A program made the translations under genes and the position numbers. Shown here piece after piece: positions 32,964-41,335 of a DNA stretch of 41,974 nt. Where the stretch lies: positions 1-41,974 of the forward strand of contig CACBRT010000006.1 of assembly GCA_902541695.1 (NCBI GenBank). The letters run 5' to 3'. Under the pieces are notes generated by a model. That model worked only from the letters and a program-made list of their open reading frames with translations. It did not search any database and was not told the origin of the DNA. Origin of the DNA: an uncultured Alphaproteobacteria bacterium (GTDB lineage Bacteria; Pseudomonadota; Alphaproteobacteria; Rhodobacterales; Rhodobacteraceae). Each line of letters begins with the position of its first letter. Position 1 is the first letter of the stretch.

Positions 32964-33796
32964 TATTTATCTAAACCCTCGAATAATTCGTCAATTTCAT
33001 TTGTTTTTAATGTTGGCATTTTTATTCTTTTCAAAACGGCAGCATCTAATTTTAGAAGGTTTTTCAATTCTTTTGATTTTTTAGTTAAATTTAAATCTTT
33101 ATCTATAAGATCTAAATCTAAAAGTTTTTGTTGATCCTTGGTACTTAATAAACCATTAGAAAAACATTTCAAAACAGATATGGTTTCATTTAAGGAAAGA
33201 TTTGTTATTTCTTCATCAAGTGTTTCTATAACTCTAGTAATTCTTTCAATGGATAGTTTCCTTTGTTCAGCTTGTATATCTAATTGGTGAGACAGCTTTT
33301 TAGATAAACCTATCATTAAGCTTATAATATTTTTTGAAAGTCTCCTAACTCTGAAATCTCGAACACATAATGATCCAAGAATGTAGCCTTCTGAATTTAT
33401 TAATGGAAATGCTGCATAGAACCTTGGTCCATCACTCTTTAAGACAGAAGGATGATTTTTAAATATCTTATGCTTTGTTAAATCGTTTGCGATAAGAGGA
33501 CTAGTGCTATTTAAAGCATATTGGCAAAATGTTAAGGGTCTTGGGGAAGTTCTTAGTTGTTCTTTGATTTGATCATTAATATCTTCTCCATCTAGCACAA
33601 AATTATATTGACGATTTTTATCAATAACATTTGCCCAACTATCTGGGCAATTAGTTATTTGTCTAGAAAGGTGGCAATAAACGTTATAAATCTCTTCATT
33701 AACAATGTCCAAGACTCCAGTTTTTTCAACTGCAAGTAGTCTACTTTCTTCATTGTCAGGGATAGGTGACGCTACAAATGACAAATTATTCTCCAT
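32963..33796 (-). CDS. GAF domain protein
   Basis: A 277-residue cytoplasmic protein with one GAF domain at about residues 15-180. Family marks are ESRLLAVEKTGVLDIVNEEI at the start, FCQYALNSTSPLIANDLTKH, and RFYAAFPLINSEGYILGSLC near the end. A heptad-like helix follows (LSHQLDIQAEQRKLSIERIT), then a helical C-terminus without kinase, GGDEF or DNA-binding motif. GAF domains sense small ligands or redox state. It is read after fucU on the same strand (73-base gap), with a TTGTAATTTT string upstream that resembles half of the palindrome at 35215. It may be a sensor for the sugar locus, but no output domain is visible. Confidence 0.78.
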   Translation of the reverse strand: MENNLSFVASPIPDNEESRLLAVEKTGVLDIVNEEIYNVYCHLSRQITNCPDSWANVIDKNRQYNFVLDGEDINDQIKEQLRTSPRPLTFCQYALNSTSPLIANDLTKHKIFKNHPSVLKSDGPRFYAAFPLINSEGYILGSLCVRDFRVRRLSKNIISLMIGLSKKLSHQLDIQAEQRKLSIERITRVIETLDEEITNLSLNETISVLKCFSNGLLSTKDQQKLLDLDLIDKDLNLTKKSKELKNLLKLDAAVLKRIKMPTLKTNEIDELFEGLDK

Positions 33797-33869
33797 ATGG
33801 ATGATAAACTAGATTTTTTATTATAAATCCAAATTTGTAATTTTCAATAAATTCAATTATTTAATAAAC

Positions 33870-34292
33870 TTAGGTTGGAAATATAACACCTTTTGTAAGG
33901 ATTACATTTGCGTATAAAGACCGTTCAGTAGTAGCAATCACTGCAAATGCATTTTTAACTCTTTTATAAAAACTATCTGCATCAAGTGGTATCGCAGTTA
34001 ATTTATAATTTTTACAGGTTTTTTCAATTGCATTATGTATTGGATCAGTTCCACTTTTTTTTGTAACGTTTATAGCTCTTACGATTGCATCTGTCCCTTC
34101 ATCTATAGGAAGTATATCTAGAATAGCATCTAAAAGAGGTATAAGTTCTATACCGTCTGCTCTTATTAGCTTAGTGGCATGTGCTGATGCAGGATAGTTT
34201 CCATCTACTAGGGCTATTTGATCACCATGCCCCATTTCTCTTAGTATAAATAAAACATCCGGTCCCAAAATTGGATTTATTTTTTTTAACAT
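33870..34292 (-). CDS. fucU: RbsD/FucU family sugar mutarotase
   Basis: A 140-residue protein of the RbsD/FucU family, which interconverts anomers of free sugars before phosphorylation. The signature MGHGDQIALVDGNYPA places the catalytic H22 and D24. The C-terminal ERSLYANVILTKGV, with the Tyr-Ala-Asn sugar contact, matches the FucU branch better than RbsD. It starts 20 bases downstream of the importer ATPase and is probably translated from the same message. Its presence means that the imported sugar has interconverting ring forms. FucU is the family name; fucose itself as substrate is not proven here. Confidence 0.82.
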   Translation of the reverse strand: MLKKINPILGPDVLFILREMGHGDQIALVDGNYPASAHATKLIRADGIELIPLLDAILDILPIDEGTDAIVRAINVTKKSGTDPIHNAIEKTCKNYKLTAIPLDADSFYKRVKNAFAVIATTERSLYANVILTKGVIFPT

Positions 34293-34312
34293 AATTTAAT
34301 GTTTCCCTAAAT

Positions 34313-35098
34313 TTAAATATATTCTTTTATTTCTTTATTTTTTTTATCCAATCCCGTAATTAAAGCTACAATATCATTTCCAGAAACTTCATTAGTTTTT
34401 ACAATATCAATGATTCTTCCTTGTCTAAATACAGCTATTTTATCTACTAGATTAAAAACTTGACGAAGATTATGAGAAATTATTAAAACAGGGATGTTGC
34501 GCTCTTTGAGATTTTTTATTATTTGCTCCACTTTTTTTGTTTCCTGTATACCAAGTGCGGCTGTTGGTTCATCCATTACAATTAATTTTGAACCCCAACC
34601 TGCAGCTCTACTAATAGCAACACATTGTCGTTGTCCACCTGACATACTGGCTACAGTTTGATTTAAATTACCTATTTTGATACCAGTCTGAGCCAAAAGA
34701 TCTATGGACTTTTTTTTCATGGCTCTTTTATTTAACCATGATAATGGTCCTAATCTAAAAAATTCAATTTCTCTACCAAGAAAAATATTAGCAGTAACAT
34801 CCAGATCATCAGCTAATGCAAGATTCTGATATACTGTTTCTATTCCACTTACCCTGGCATCAGTGGGCGATTTAAAATTTACTTTTTTACCGTTAAAAAA
34901 AATTTTACCAGAGGTTGGTTTTTCAACCCCGGTTATACTTCTAACAAAAGTAGATTTTCCAGCACCATTATCGCCAACTATTGCAATATGTTCATTTTTA
35001 AACATAGAAAAATTTGCATCTTCTAGAGCTTTTACACCTCCATAATGCTTAGTTAATCCAACTGTCTTAAGAATTATATTATTTTTATCGTAATTCAT
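34313..35098 (-). CDS. Sugar ABC importer ATPase, single-domain (FrcA-like)
   Basis: A 261-residue ATPase with one nucleotide-binding domain, as in FrcA; the ribose-type RbsA has two. Walker A GDNGAGKST is at 42-50. Then come ETVYQNLALADDLDVTANIF (the CUT2 Q-loop region), MSGGQRQCVAISRA signature, LIVMDEPTAALG Walker B and LIISHNLRQVF H-loop. The C-terminal RQGRIIDIVKTNEVSGNDIV is typical of the class. It is divergent from the binding-protein gene at 35280, so the ATPase and the other importer subunits are on separate transcripts that share a 181-base intergenic region with the palindrome at 35215-35233. Confidence 0.88.
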   Translation of the reverse strand: MNYDKNNIILKTVGLTKHYGGVKALEDANFSMFKNEHIAIVGDNGAGKSTFVRSITGVEKPTSGKIFFNGKKVNFKSPTDARVSGIETVYQNLALADDLDVTANIFLGREIEFFRLGPLSWLNKRAMKKKSIDLLAQTGIKIGNLNQTVASMSGGQRQCVAISRAAGWGSKLIVMDEPTAALGIQETKKVEQIIKNLKERNIPVLIISHNLRQVFNLVDKIAVFRQGRIIDIVKTNEVSGNDIVALITGLDKKNKEIKEYI

Positions 35099-35185
35099 TT
35101 ATTATCTTTTTTTGCTACAAAGTATTATTTGATTATAAATTATATCTTAAGTTTGTGATACAAGAATTTAAAATTAAAATCCTTA

Positions 35186-35214
35186 TTGACACTTGAGTAT
35201 TTTTTGTACCTTAA
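35186..35214 (+). promoter_or_regulatory. Probable promoter of the sugar-binding-protein operon
   Basis: TTGACA at 35186-35191 is a consensus -35 box. A weaker -10-like TACCTT lies at 35207-35212 (15-base spacing), with TTAATT at 35211-35216 as an alternative at 19. The perfect palindrome at 35215-35233 starts at or just past the -10 region, where a bound repressor would block initiation. The call rests on the good -35 and on the location. The -10 is poor. Confidence 0.5.
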
Positions 35215-35233
35215 TTGTAATTTCAAATTACAA
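35215..35233. promoter_or_regulatory. Perfect 19-bp palindrome, likely operator of the sugar locus
   Basis: TTGTAATTT-C-AAATTACAA reads the same on both strands, with 9-bp arms around a single central C. It lies between the divergent importer genes, directly downstream of a TTGACA promoter box and 46 bases before the binding-protein start. Size and symmetry fit a dimeric repressor such as a LacI- or GntR-type protein. No such regulator is encoded in the window. Confidence 0.65.
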
Positions 35234-35279
35234 CTATTCCGTTGAATATTTGTAAGATTAATAAAGGGAGAATGAAATA

Positions 35280-36218
35280 ATGAGAAATTTATTATCAAAA
35301 TTTGTAGTACTTACATTTTTTGCAATTACATCTAATGCTGCTATTCAAGCTCAAGATGTTATAGGTTACATCACAAAATCAGCTACAAACGCAGGTTGGA
35401 TGATGATCAATCAGGGAGCAGAAGATGCTGCGGCAGAAGAAGGAGTAAAACTCGTTTCTGTAGGTCCAGCTTTCCAAGGTGATTTATCTAGTCAATTAGA
35501 GGTTTTCGAAAACCTAGTAGCCCAAGGAGCAAAAGCCATTGGAATTGCTCCAGTAGATAGTGCTGGTGTAGCACCTGCAGTAACAGATGCAATGTCATCT
35601 GGTATTCCAATTATCGCTATTGATACAGGCGTTTCAGGTGCTGATGTTACATCTTTTGTTGCCACTGATAATTATGCTGTTGCAAAAGTTCAGGGAGCAA
35701 TTTCTGCAACATTAGTAAATGATGGTGATACTGTAATATATGTTACTGGTAATCAAGCACAATCAACAGGACAGGAGCGTCGTAATGGTTTCATGGAGGC
35801 TTTTTCTGCAGCTAGACCTGGTTCTAAAATTTTAGAAGTTCCAACAGAATGGAATAGCCAGCAGGCTCAAGAAGGTGTTGAAGCTGTACTAAATTCAAAT
35901 AGTGATGTAAAAATGGTAGTTAATGCCTGGGATGGCGGCACTATGGGTGCAAAAGCTGCTTTAGAAAATCTTGGATATAGTGCAGGTGACGTTAAGTTAG
36001 TTGGATTTGATGGAGCAAGTGACGCGATCGCTGCAATGGATGAAGGTTGGGTTCACGCAGATACTGCTCAGATGTTATATCAAATGGGTTATCAGGGAAT
36101 TAAAGCAGCTGCAGCTGCAGCAAGAGGTGAAACCGTTTCATCAAGAATAGATACAGGTTTTTTTCTTGTAACACCTTCTACTTCTGGTGTTTATAAAAAA
36201 ATGGTGGGTATTAACTAA
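35280..36218 (+). CDS. Periplasmic sugar-binding protein (CUT2 family, FrcB/RbsB-like)
   Basis: A 312-residue periplasmic binding protein. A Sec signal peptide occupies about residues 1-25 (FVVLTFFAITSNAAIQAQ, cleavage before DVIGY). The mature part is a Peripla_BP_4 domain: GWMMINQGAEDAAAEEGVKL, IGIAPVDSAGVAPAVTDAMS, IPIIAIDTGVSG, TGNQAQSTGQERRNGFMEAF, VNAWDGGTMGAKAALEN and GFDGASDAIAAMDEGW. The ligand is a pentose or hexose in ring form; FrcB for fructose is the nearest match by eye. ATG 35280 follows AAAGGGAG at about 10 bases. Base use is less AT-biased than its neighbours, as expected for a highly expressed gene. It is followed by a strong hairpin. Confidence 0.88.
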   Translation: MRNLLSKFVVLTFFAITSNAAIQAQDVIGYITKSATNAGWMMINQGAEDAAAEEGVKLVSVGPAFQGDLSSQLEVFENLVAQGAKAIGIAPVDSAGVAPAVTDAMSSGIPIIAIDTGVSGADVTSFVATDNYAVAKVQGAISATLVNDGDTVIYVTGNQAQSTGQERRNGFMEAFSAARPGSKILEVPTEWNSQQAQEGVEAVLNSNSDVKMVVNAWDGGTMGAKAALENLGYSAGDVKLVGFDGASDAIAAMDEGWVHADTAQMLYQMGYQGIKAAAAAARGETVSSRIDTGFFLVTPSTSGVYKKMVGIN

Positions 36219-36226
36219 TTTATCCC

Positions 36227-36272
36227 AAAACAACATGGCACAAAATTTATAAACTTTGTGCCATGTTGTTTT
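36227..36272 (+). terminator. Strong intrinsic-terminator-like hairpin after the sugar-binding-protein gene
   Basis: A perfect 18-bp stem (AAAACAACATGGCACAAA at 36227-36244; TTTGTGCCATGTTGTTTT at 36255-36272) with a 10-base loop, and further T bases to 36274. It starts 8 bases after the stop of the binding-protein gene and 50 bases before the permease start. It meets the criteria of an intrinsic terminator, yet lies inside an apparent operon. Partial read-through would give high binding-protein and low permease mRNA. Confidence 0.85.
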
Positions 36273-36321
36273 TTATTAAGCGAAATAATTTTTAAAATTA
36301 TTTATAATTTTTTTAAAAATA

Positions 36322-37857
36322 ATGTCAGAAAAATTAACAGATTCAATTATTAAAGCTTTAGTTAGATTCTTTAGAGCAGAGTGGTCTGGAGCTTTCATTG
36401 CTATTTTTATTCTTGCTATAGCTATAGAATTTTCGACTTCGGGACGTCCTTTTTTTCATCCTACGAACCTAATGACAATATTAAATAATTCTGCAGCTAT
36501 TGGCATAGTAGCTGGTGGCATGACGCTTGTAATTATAACATCAGGAATTGATTTATCCGTTGGTTCAGTAATGGGTATGACTGCTGCTCTCACAGGTTAT
36601 GTTTGTAGTTTTTGGGGTTTCCCACCATGGATGGCAATTCTTACAGGTCTTTCCATAGGATTATTAGTTGGCGCATTTCAAGGAGTATTAGTAGCTTATT
36701 TTGGTATGCCTGCATTCATTGCAACTCTTGCAGGATTGTCAATATGGAGAGGTACAGGTCATCTAAGTACAGGCGCACAAGCAACTCCTAAACTTCCGAT
36801 TGATTTTGATACATTTGGACGATTTAACCCTTTTTTAAATATCAGAAATGAATTCAAAGCAGGTAATTTGGAAGGGTTTTGGGCAACATTTGGAAATTTT
36901 GTAGACAGCAATTGGTTGAATTTTTTTCGAACTTTTCAAATGTCTATGCTTATTTTTATCCTTTTTTTTCTGATATTGAGTATAATCATAGCTAATACAA
37001 GATATGGAAGATATATTTACGCTATTGGATCGAATGCTTTAGGAGCAAGACAATCGGGTATTAATACTTCTTTATATACAATGATGACTTATATGCTTTG
37101 TTCACTTTCAGCTGCATTTGGAGCATTGCTATTTCTTGGAAGAGCTCCCTATGCAAAATCTGACTATGGACAAATGTGGGAGTTGGACGCAATTGCGGCA
37201 GTTGTTATTGGTGGTACCTCATTATTTGGAGGCAGAGGTTCATTATGGGGCACTTTTATGGGGGTCATTTTATTAAAGTTAATAAATAACGGATTGACAC
37301 TTGCTCAATTAGATACTTTTTGGCAAATGGTTGTTACAGGTTTAATAATCCTTTTAGCAGTTGGTATCGATTTAGTCCGCCAGTCAAAAAATTCAAAAAA
37401 TGTTCGAAAGTTATTGGTAGCAGTAAGTTCATTTATGGCATTTTTAACCATGATGACACCTGCAAGTCTCTATTTAAAAGCAAAAATCTCACTTTTAGAG
37501 CATAATGCATCTAAAAATCTTCAGATTGCTGGGGAAAAATTAGCTAATGGTCAAACGGCGAGGTTATTAGGACCAAAAGAAATAGATGATCTTCAACAAA
37601 TCATTCTTTCAAATACTTCAATTTCATTTTTATGTTTAATACTCTTTATCCTATCTTTATTGCCTATATTTTCTCTTAATAAACTTTTGGCAATTTTTAC
37701 ATCAATATGTTTTATTTTATTAATTATTCCAATTGTTAATATTGGTTATGCTGTGACGATACCTTTTTTAATTTTTGGAGTTATTGTACTCATTATGAGT
37801 TTATTTGTTGATTTAATTTTTGAAAGAGCTCGTAAGCTTGATAGTTTTATTTCTTAA
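36322..37857 (+). CDS. Sugar ABC importer permease (FrcC/RbsC-like) with C-terminal membrane extension
   Basis: A 511-residue inner-membrane permease. Residues about 1-355 form the usual BPD_transp_2 permease: MTLVIITSGIDLSVGSVMGM, FIATLAGLSIWRGTGHLSTG, FGALLFLGRAPYAKSDYGQM, DAIAAVVIGGTSLFGGRGSL and a normal last helix (MVVTGLIILLAVGIDLVRQ). RbsC-type proteins end here at about 330-350 residues. This one continues for about 150 residues with one hydrophobic segment near 365-385, a charged loop (GEKLANGQTARLLGPKEIDD) and three or four more helices near 418-500. The frame is open throughout without a shift. The role of the tail is unknown. Start ATG 36322 has a weak binding site, and the gene is downstream of a hairpin. 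Confidence 0.83.
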   Translation: MSEKLTDSIIKALVRFFRAEWSGAFIAIFILAIAIEFSTSGRPFFHPTNLMTILNNSAAIGIVAGGMTLVIITSGIDLSVGSVMGMTAALTGYVCSFWGFPPWMAILTGLSIGLLVGAFQGVLVAYFGMPAFIATLAGLSIWRGTGHLSTGAQATPKLPIDFDTFGRFNPFLNIRNEFKAGNLEGFWATFGNFVDSNWLNFFRTFQMSMLIFILFFLILSIIIANTRYGRYIYAIGSNALGARQSGINTSLYTMMTYMLCSLSAAFGALLFLGRAPYAKSDYGQMWELDAIAAVVIGGTSLFGGRGSLWGTFMGVILLKLINNGLTLAQLDTFWQMVVTGLIILLAVGIDLVRQSKNSKNVRKLLVAVSSFMAFLTMMTPASLYLKAKISLLEHNASKNLQIAGEKLANGQTARLLGPKEIDDLQQIILSNTSISFLCLILFILSLLPIFSLNKLLAIFTSICFILLIIPIVNIGYAVTIPFLIFGVIVLIMSLFVDLIFERARKLDSFIS

Positions 37858-37890
37858 CATTAAGATAACTTATATTTATGGAGTTATTAT

Positions 37891-38862
37891 GTGATTGTGA
37901 TTGGTGGAGAAAATCTTATTGATTTAGTTTCTTCAAGTTCTAATTGTGAAGGCCTACCAATCTATTTAGCGAATCCTGGAGGTTCTCCATATAATGTTGC
38001 GATAGCTACAAGTAAGTTAGGAGCAAAAGTATCATATCTTACACCATTATCAAAAGATACACTCGGAAAGTTACTTTCTTCTAAGTTGAAAGAAAGTGGG
38101 GTAAAAATTTTATCAAAGAGTATTTCAAATCCTACTTCTTTAGCTGTGGTATCAATAAAAAATGGTTTTCCTTCTTATAGCTTTCATAGAAATGACACAG
38201 CAGAAAGAAAAGTAAATTTAGAAAATTTATTAGATATATTACCCATTAATGCAAAAATTTTTCATGTTGGTTCTTTAGGACTGATAGAAGGCCAAGATGC
38301 TGAAGTTTGGGAAAAATTTTTTAAGATATGCAAACAAAAAGGATTAATTACTAGTTTGGATCCAAATGTACGTCCAATCCTCATACAAGATCGTAAAAAT
38401 TATATCAAAAGATTAGAAAGAATGTTTTTTTATGTGGATATTCTAAAACTAAGCAATGAAGATTTACAATGGATTTATCCAAGTAAATCATTAGATCAAT
38501 CTTTTGAAATCCTTCAATCCAAAACTAAGGCTCAATTACTTATTCTTACACTTGGAGAAGAAGGATCTATTGGAAAAACGTCGAATTTTGAAGTTAAAAT
38601 TTCTAGTAAAAAAATTTCTGACTTAAGGGATACAGTTGGTGCAGGTGATACCTATATGGCTAGTATCTTGAACTGGTTTGTAGATCATAAAATATACAAT
38701 ATAAATTTAGTCAAAAATTTAAAAAAACCAGATTTGTCTTCAATGATGGATAAAGCTTCTATAGCAGCAGCTTTAAATTGTAAGAAAATAGGCTGTAATC
38801 CGCCCTTAAGAGAAGATATTGAGATTTTTATAAACAAGGAAAATTTTGAAAACAATGCCTAA
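37891..38862 (+). CDS. PfkB family sugar kinase (fructokinase-like)
   Basis: A 323-residue kinase of the ribokinase/PfkB family. The N-terminal GGENLIDLVSSS and GGSPYNVAIATSKLGAKVSY contact sugar. The catalytic base is D253 in DTVGAGDTYMAS, the PfkB signature 2. The ATP region precedes it (LILTLGEEGSIG). The start is GTG 37891, with GGAG 7 bases upstream. It probably phosphorylates the sugar brought in by the adjacent importer after FucU has set the anomer. Resemblance by eye is to fructokinases, but family members also use ribose, KDG and others. Its last eight bases overlap the ATG of the E1 fusion gene, so the two are translationally coupled. Confidence 0.87.
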   Translation: MIVIGGENLIDLVSSSSNCEGLPIYLANPGGSPYNVAIATSKLGAKVSYLTPLSKDTLGKLLSSKLKESGVKILSKSISNPTSLAVVSIKNGFPSYSFHRNDTAERKVNLENLLDILPINAKIFHVGSLGLIEGQDAEVWEKFFKICKQKGLITSLDPNVRPILIQDRKNYIKRLERMFFYVDILKLSNEDLQWIYPSKSLDQSFEILQSKTKAQLLILTLGEEGSIGKTSNFEVKISSKKISDLRDTVGAGDTYMASILNWFVDHKIYNINLVKNLKKPDLSSMMDKASIAAALNCKKIGCNPPLREDIEIFINKENFENNA

Positions 38863-41317
38863 AAATATCGATATAGACCCTAATAAAATTTTTGCTAAAG
38901 ACTTTTTAAAAAGTACAGAACTTCCTATTCATCAATATCAGAAATCAATTGATGATGAATTAAAGATACACGGTAAGGAAAATTTGAAAGAAGTATTAAG
39001 GCATATGTATATTGTTCGTGAATTTGAAAATATGCTTAATTCATTCAAAACAATAGGTTCATATAAAAATATAAATTATACTTATAATGGGCCTGCACAT
39101 CTTTCTATAGGTCAAGAGGCTGCAGCTGTTGGAGCTGCATTTGCTCTAAAACCAGAGGATAAAATTTTTGGATCTCATAGAAGTCATGGTGAAATGATAG
39201 CCAAGGGTCTTTCAGCTATTAAGAATCTGAGTAGAGACAAAATAAAATCAATAATGCATGATTATAATGGCGGGAAATTAATTTCATACGTTCATAAAAA
39301 TTTAAATGATAAAGAATTTAATGATGCAGAAATGTTTTTACTAAGTGGAGTGTTAGCTGAAATTTTTATGCGTGAACTTGGCTTTAATAAAGGTATGGGT
39401 GGGTCAATGCATGCTTTCTTCACACCTTTTGGTACATTTCCAAATAATGCAATTGTTGGAGGTTCTTCGGGTATTGCTGTGGGCGCTGCTTTACATGCTC
39501 ATTTAAACCAAGAAGAAAGTATTTGTGTAGCAAATTTAGGAGATGGAAGTACTGGTTGTGGTTTAGTTTGGGAATCAATGAATTTTTCGTCTATGGGACA
39601 ATATAAAAATTTATGGCCTGAACCATATAATAAAAATCCACCAATGTTATTTTGTTTTATGAATAATTTTTATGCTATGGGTGGTCAAACCTTGGGTGAA
39701 ACAATGTCTTGGGATCGTCTATCAAGGATTGCTACTGGGGTAAATTCTGAACAAATGCATGCTGAAACAATAAATGGATCTGACCCACTATCTGTTGCTG
39801 ATGCAATTATTCGAAAAAGAAAACTATTAATTGAGGGCAATGGCCCAATATTGCTGGATATTGAATGCTACAGATACTCTGGTCATTCTACAACTGATAC
39901 TAATGCATATAGGTCAAGAGATGAAATCAAGCATTGGAAATTTTTTGATCCTATTCAACAATATTCAGAAAAAATGATAGAAGCAGGTATCATAAATAAA
40001 AATGATTTAAATAATATGAGTGAAAAAGTTCAAAATCAAATAGAGTATCTGACTAGTAAAGTCGTAGATAGAGAGTTAACTCCAAGTATTGATATTGCAA
40101 AAAACCCTACAATTATTGGAGATTTTACATTTAATAAAAAAGTAATCAATGTTTCAAAGATTACGAGTGACTTACTGAAGAATGAGGGTGAAGTAAATCA
40201 AATAAAAAGCTTACAAAAAAAGTCAAGATTTGGAAAGTCTGAAGAGGGCTCTTTATTATCTGGAATGAGGGCAATAACTCTTAGAGATAGTCTAGCTGAA
40301 GCAATTATTTATCATTTATCTAGGGATAAATCATTAATTGCATATGGAGAAGAATGTCGTGATTGGGGAGGTGCATTTGGTGTCTACAGAGGATTTTCTG
40401 ATATTATTCCAATTAATAGATTATTTAATTCCCCAATATCTGAAGCAGCTATAGTTTCAACCGCAATTGGGTATGCTATATCAGGTGGTCGAGCAATAAT
40501 TGAACTTATGTATTCAGATTTTATTGGAAGGGCAGGAGATGAAATTTTTAACCAGTTAGCTAAATGGCAAGCTATGTCTGCTGGTGAATTAAATTTACCT
40601 ATTGTATTAAGAGCTTCAATTGGTTCTAAATATGGAGCACAACACTCTCAAGATTGGACTTCCTTACTTACACATATTCCAGGATTGTCAATTGTGTACC
40701 CAGCAACACCCTATGATGCAAAAGGATTAATGGCCAGTTCTCTATGTTCAAATGATCCAACGGTATTTTTTGAAAGCCAGCGGTTATATGATAAAGTTGA
40801 GATATTTACTGAAAATGGAGTACCAAAAAACTATTATAAAGTACCTTTTGGAAAAGCTGTAAAAAGAAGGAGTGGAAAGGACATAACTATCCTAACAATA
40901 GGAGCCTCTCTATATGCGGCATTAGATGCAAGTATGGAATTAATAAACCACAATATTGATGCAGAAATTATTGATGCAAGATCCTTAGTCCCATTTGATT
41001 ATGAAATGCTGTTAAATTCAGTAAAGTTGACCGGTCGATTACTGATTGTTTCTGAAGCTGTAGAAAGAGGGAGTTTTGCAAATACAATTGCTACAAACGT
41101 CTCAAAATTTGCCTTCAAAAATCTTATAGCATCGCCTATGATAATCGGTTCGCCTAATTGGATTGCGCCAGGAGCTGATATGGAAAAAACATATTCTCCA
41201 CAATCAGAAGATATCTTAGATCTTGTTTTTAGAGATTTTTTCCCAGAAAAGAAAATAAACAAGAGAGGACTTCGAAAAGATTGGGATTTTTTAGATTTAG
41301 CGAAAAAAGGTTTATAA
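38855..41317 (+). CDS. Fused 2-oxo-acid dehydrogenase E1 (alpha + beta), TPP-dependent
   Basis: An 820-residue chain from ATG 38855 (a TTG three codons earlier is possible). Residues about 30-440 are an E1-alpha: GPAHLSIGQEAAAVGAAFAL, SHRSHGEMIAKG, KGMGGSMHAFF, then the TPP/Mg motif starting GDG at 229 and ending NN at 270-271. Residues about 470-815 are an E1-beta: LRDSLAEAIIYHL, GEECRDWGGAFGVYRGF, NSPISEAAIVSTAIGYAISG, YGAQHSQDWTSLLTHIPGL, VYPATPYDAKGL and NWIAPGADMEKTYSPQSED. Such enzymes decarboxylate a 2-oxo acid, or cleave a diketone or acetoin-like ketol, and acylate a lipoyl group. The usual two chains are one here. It is coupled to the kinase upstream and to the lipoyl carrier 18 bases downstream. 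Confidence 0.87.
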   Translation: MPKNIDIDPNKIFAKDFLKSTELPIHQYQKSIDDELKIHGKENLKEVLRHMYIVREFENMLNSFKTIGSYKNINYTYNGPAHLSIGQEAAAVGAAFALKPEDKIFGSHRSHGEMIAKGLSAIKNLSRDKIKSIMHDYNGGKLISYVHKNLNDKEFNDAEMFLLSGVLAEIFMRELGFNKGMGGSMHAFFTPFGTFPNNAIVGGSSGIAVGAALHAHLNQEESICVANLGDGSTGCGLVWESMNFSSMGQYKNLWPEPYNKNPPMLFCFMNNFYAMGGQTLGETMSWDRLSRIATGVNSEQMHAETINGSDPLSVADAIIRKRKLLIEGNGPILLDIECYRYSGHSTTDTNAYRSRDEIKHWKFFDPIQQYSEKMIEAGIINKNDLNNMSEKVQNQIEYLTSKVVDRELTPSIDIAKNPTIIGDFTFNKKVINVSKITSDLLKNEGEVNQIKSLQKKSRFGKSEEGSLLSGMRAITLRDSLAEAIIYHLSRDKSLIAYGEECRDWGGAFGVYRGFSDIIPINRLFNSPISEAAIVSTAIGYAISGGRAIIELMYSDFIGRAGDEIFNQLAKWQAMSAGELNLPIVLRASIGSKYGAQHSQDWTSLLTHIPGLSIVYPATPYDAKGLMASSLCSNDPTVFFESQRLYDKVEIFTENGVPKNYYKVPFGKAVKRRSGKDITILTIGASLYAALDASMELINHNIDAEIIDARSLVPFDYEMLLNSVKLTGRLLIVSEAVERGSFANTIATNVSKFAFKNLIASPMIIGSPNWIAPGADMEKTYSPQSEDILDLVFRDFFPEKKINKRGLRKDWDFLDLAKKGL

Positions 41318-41335
41318 TTAAAAAGGAAATTTTAA

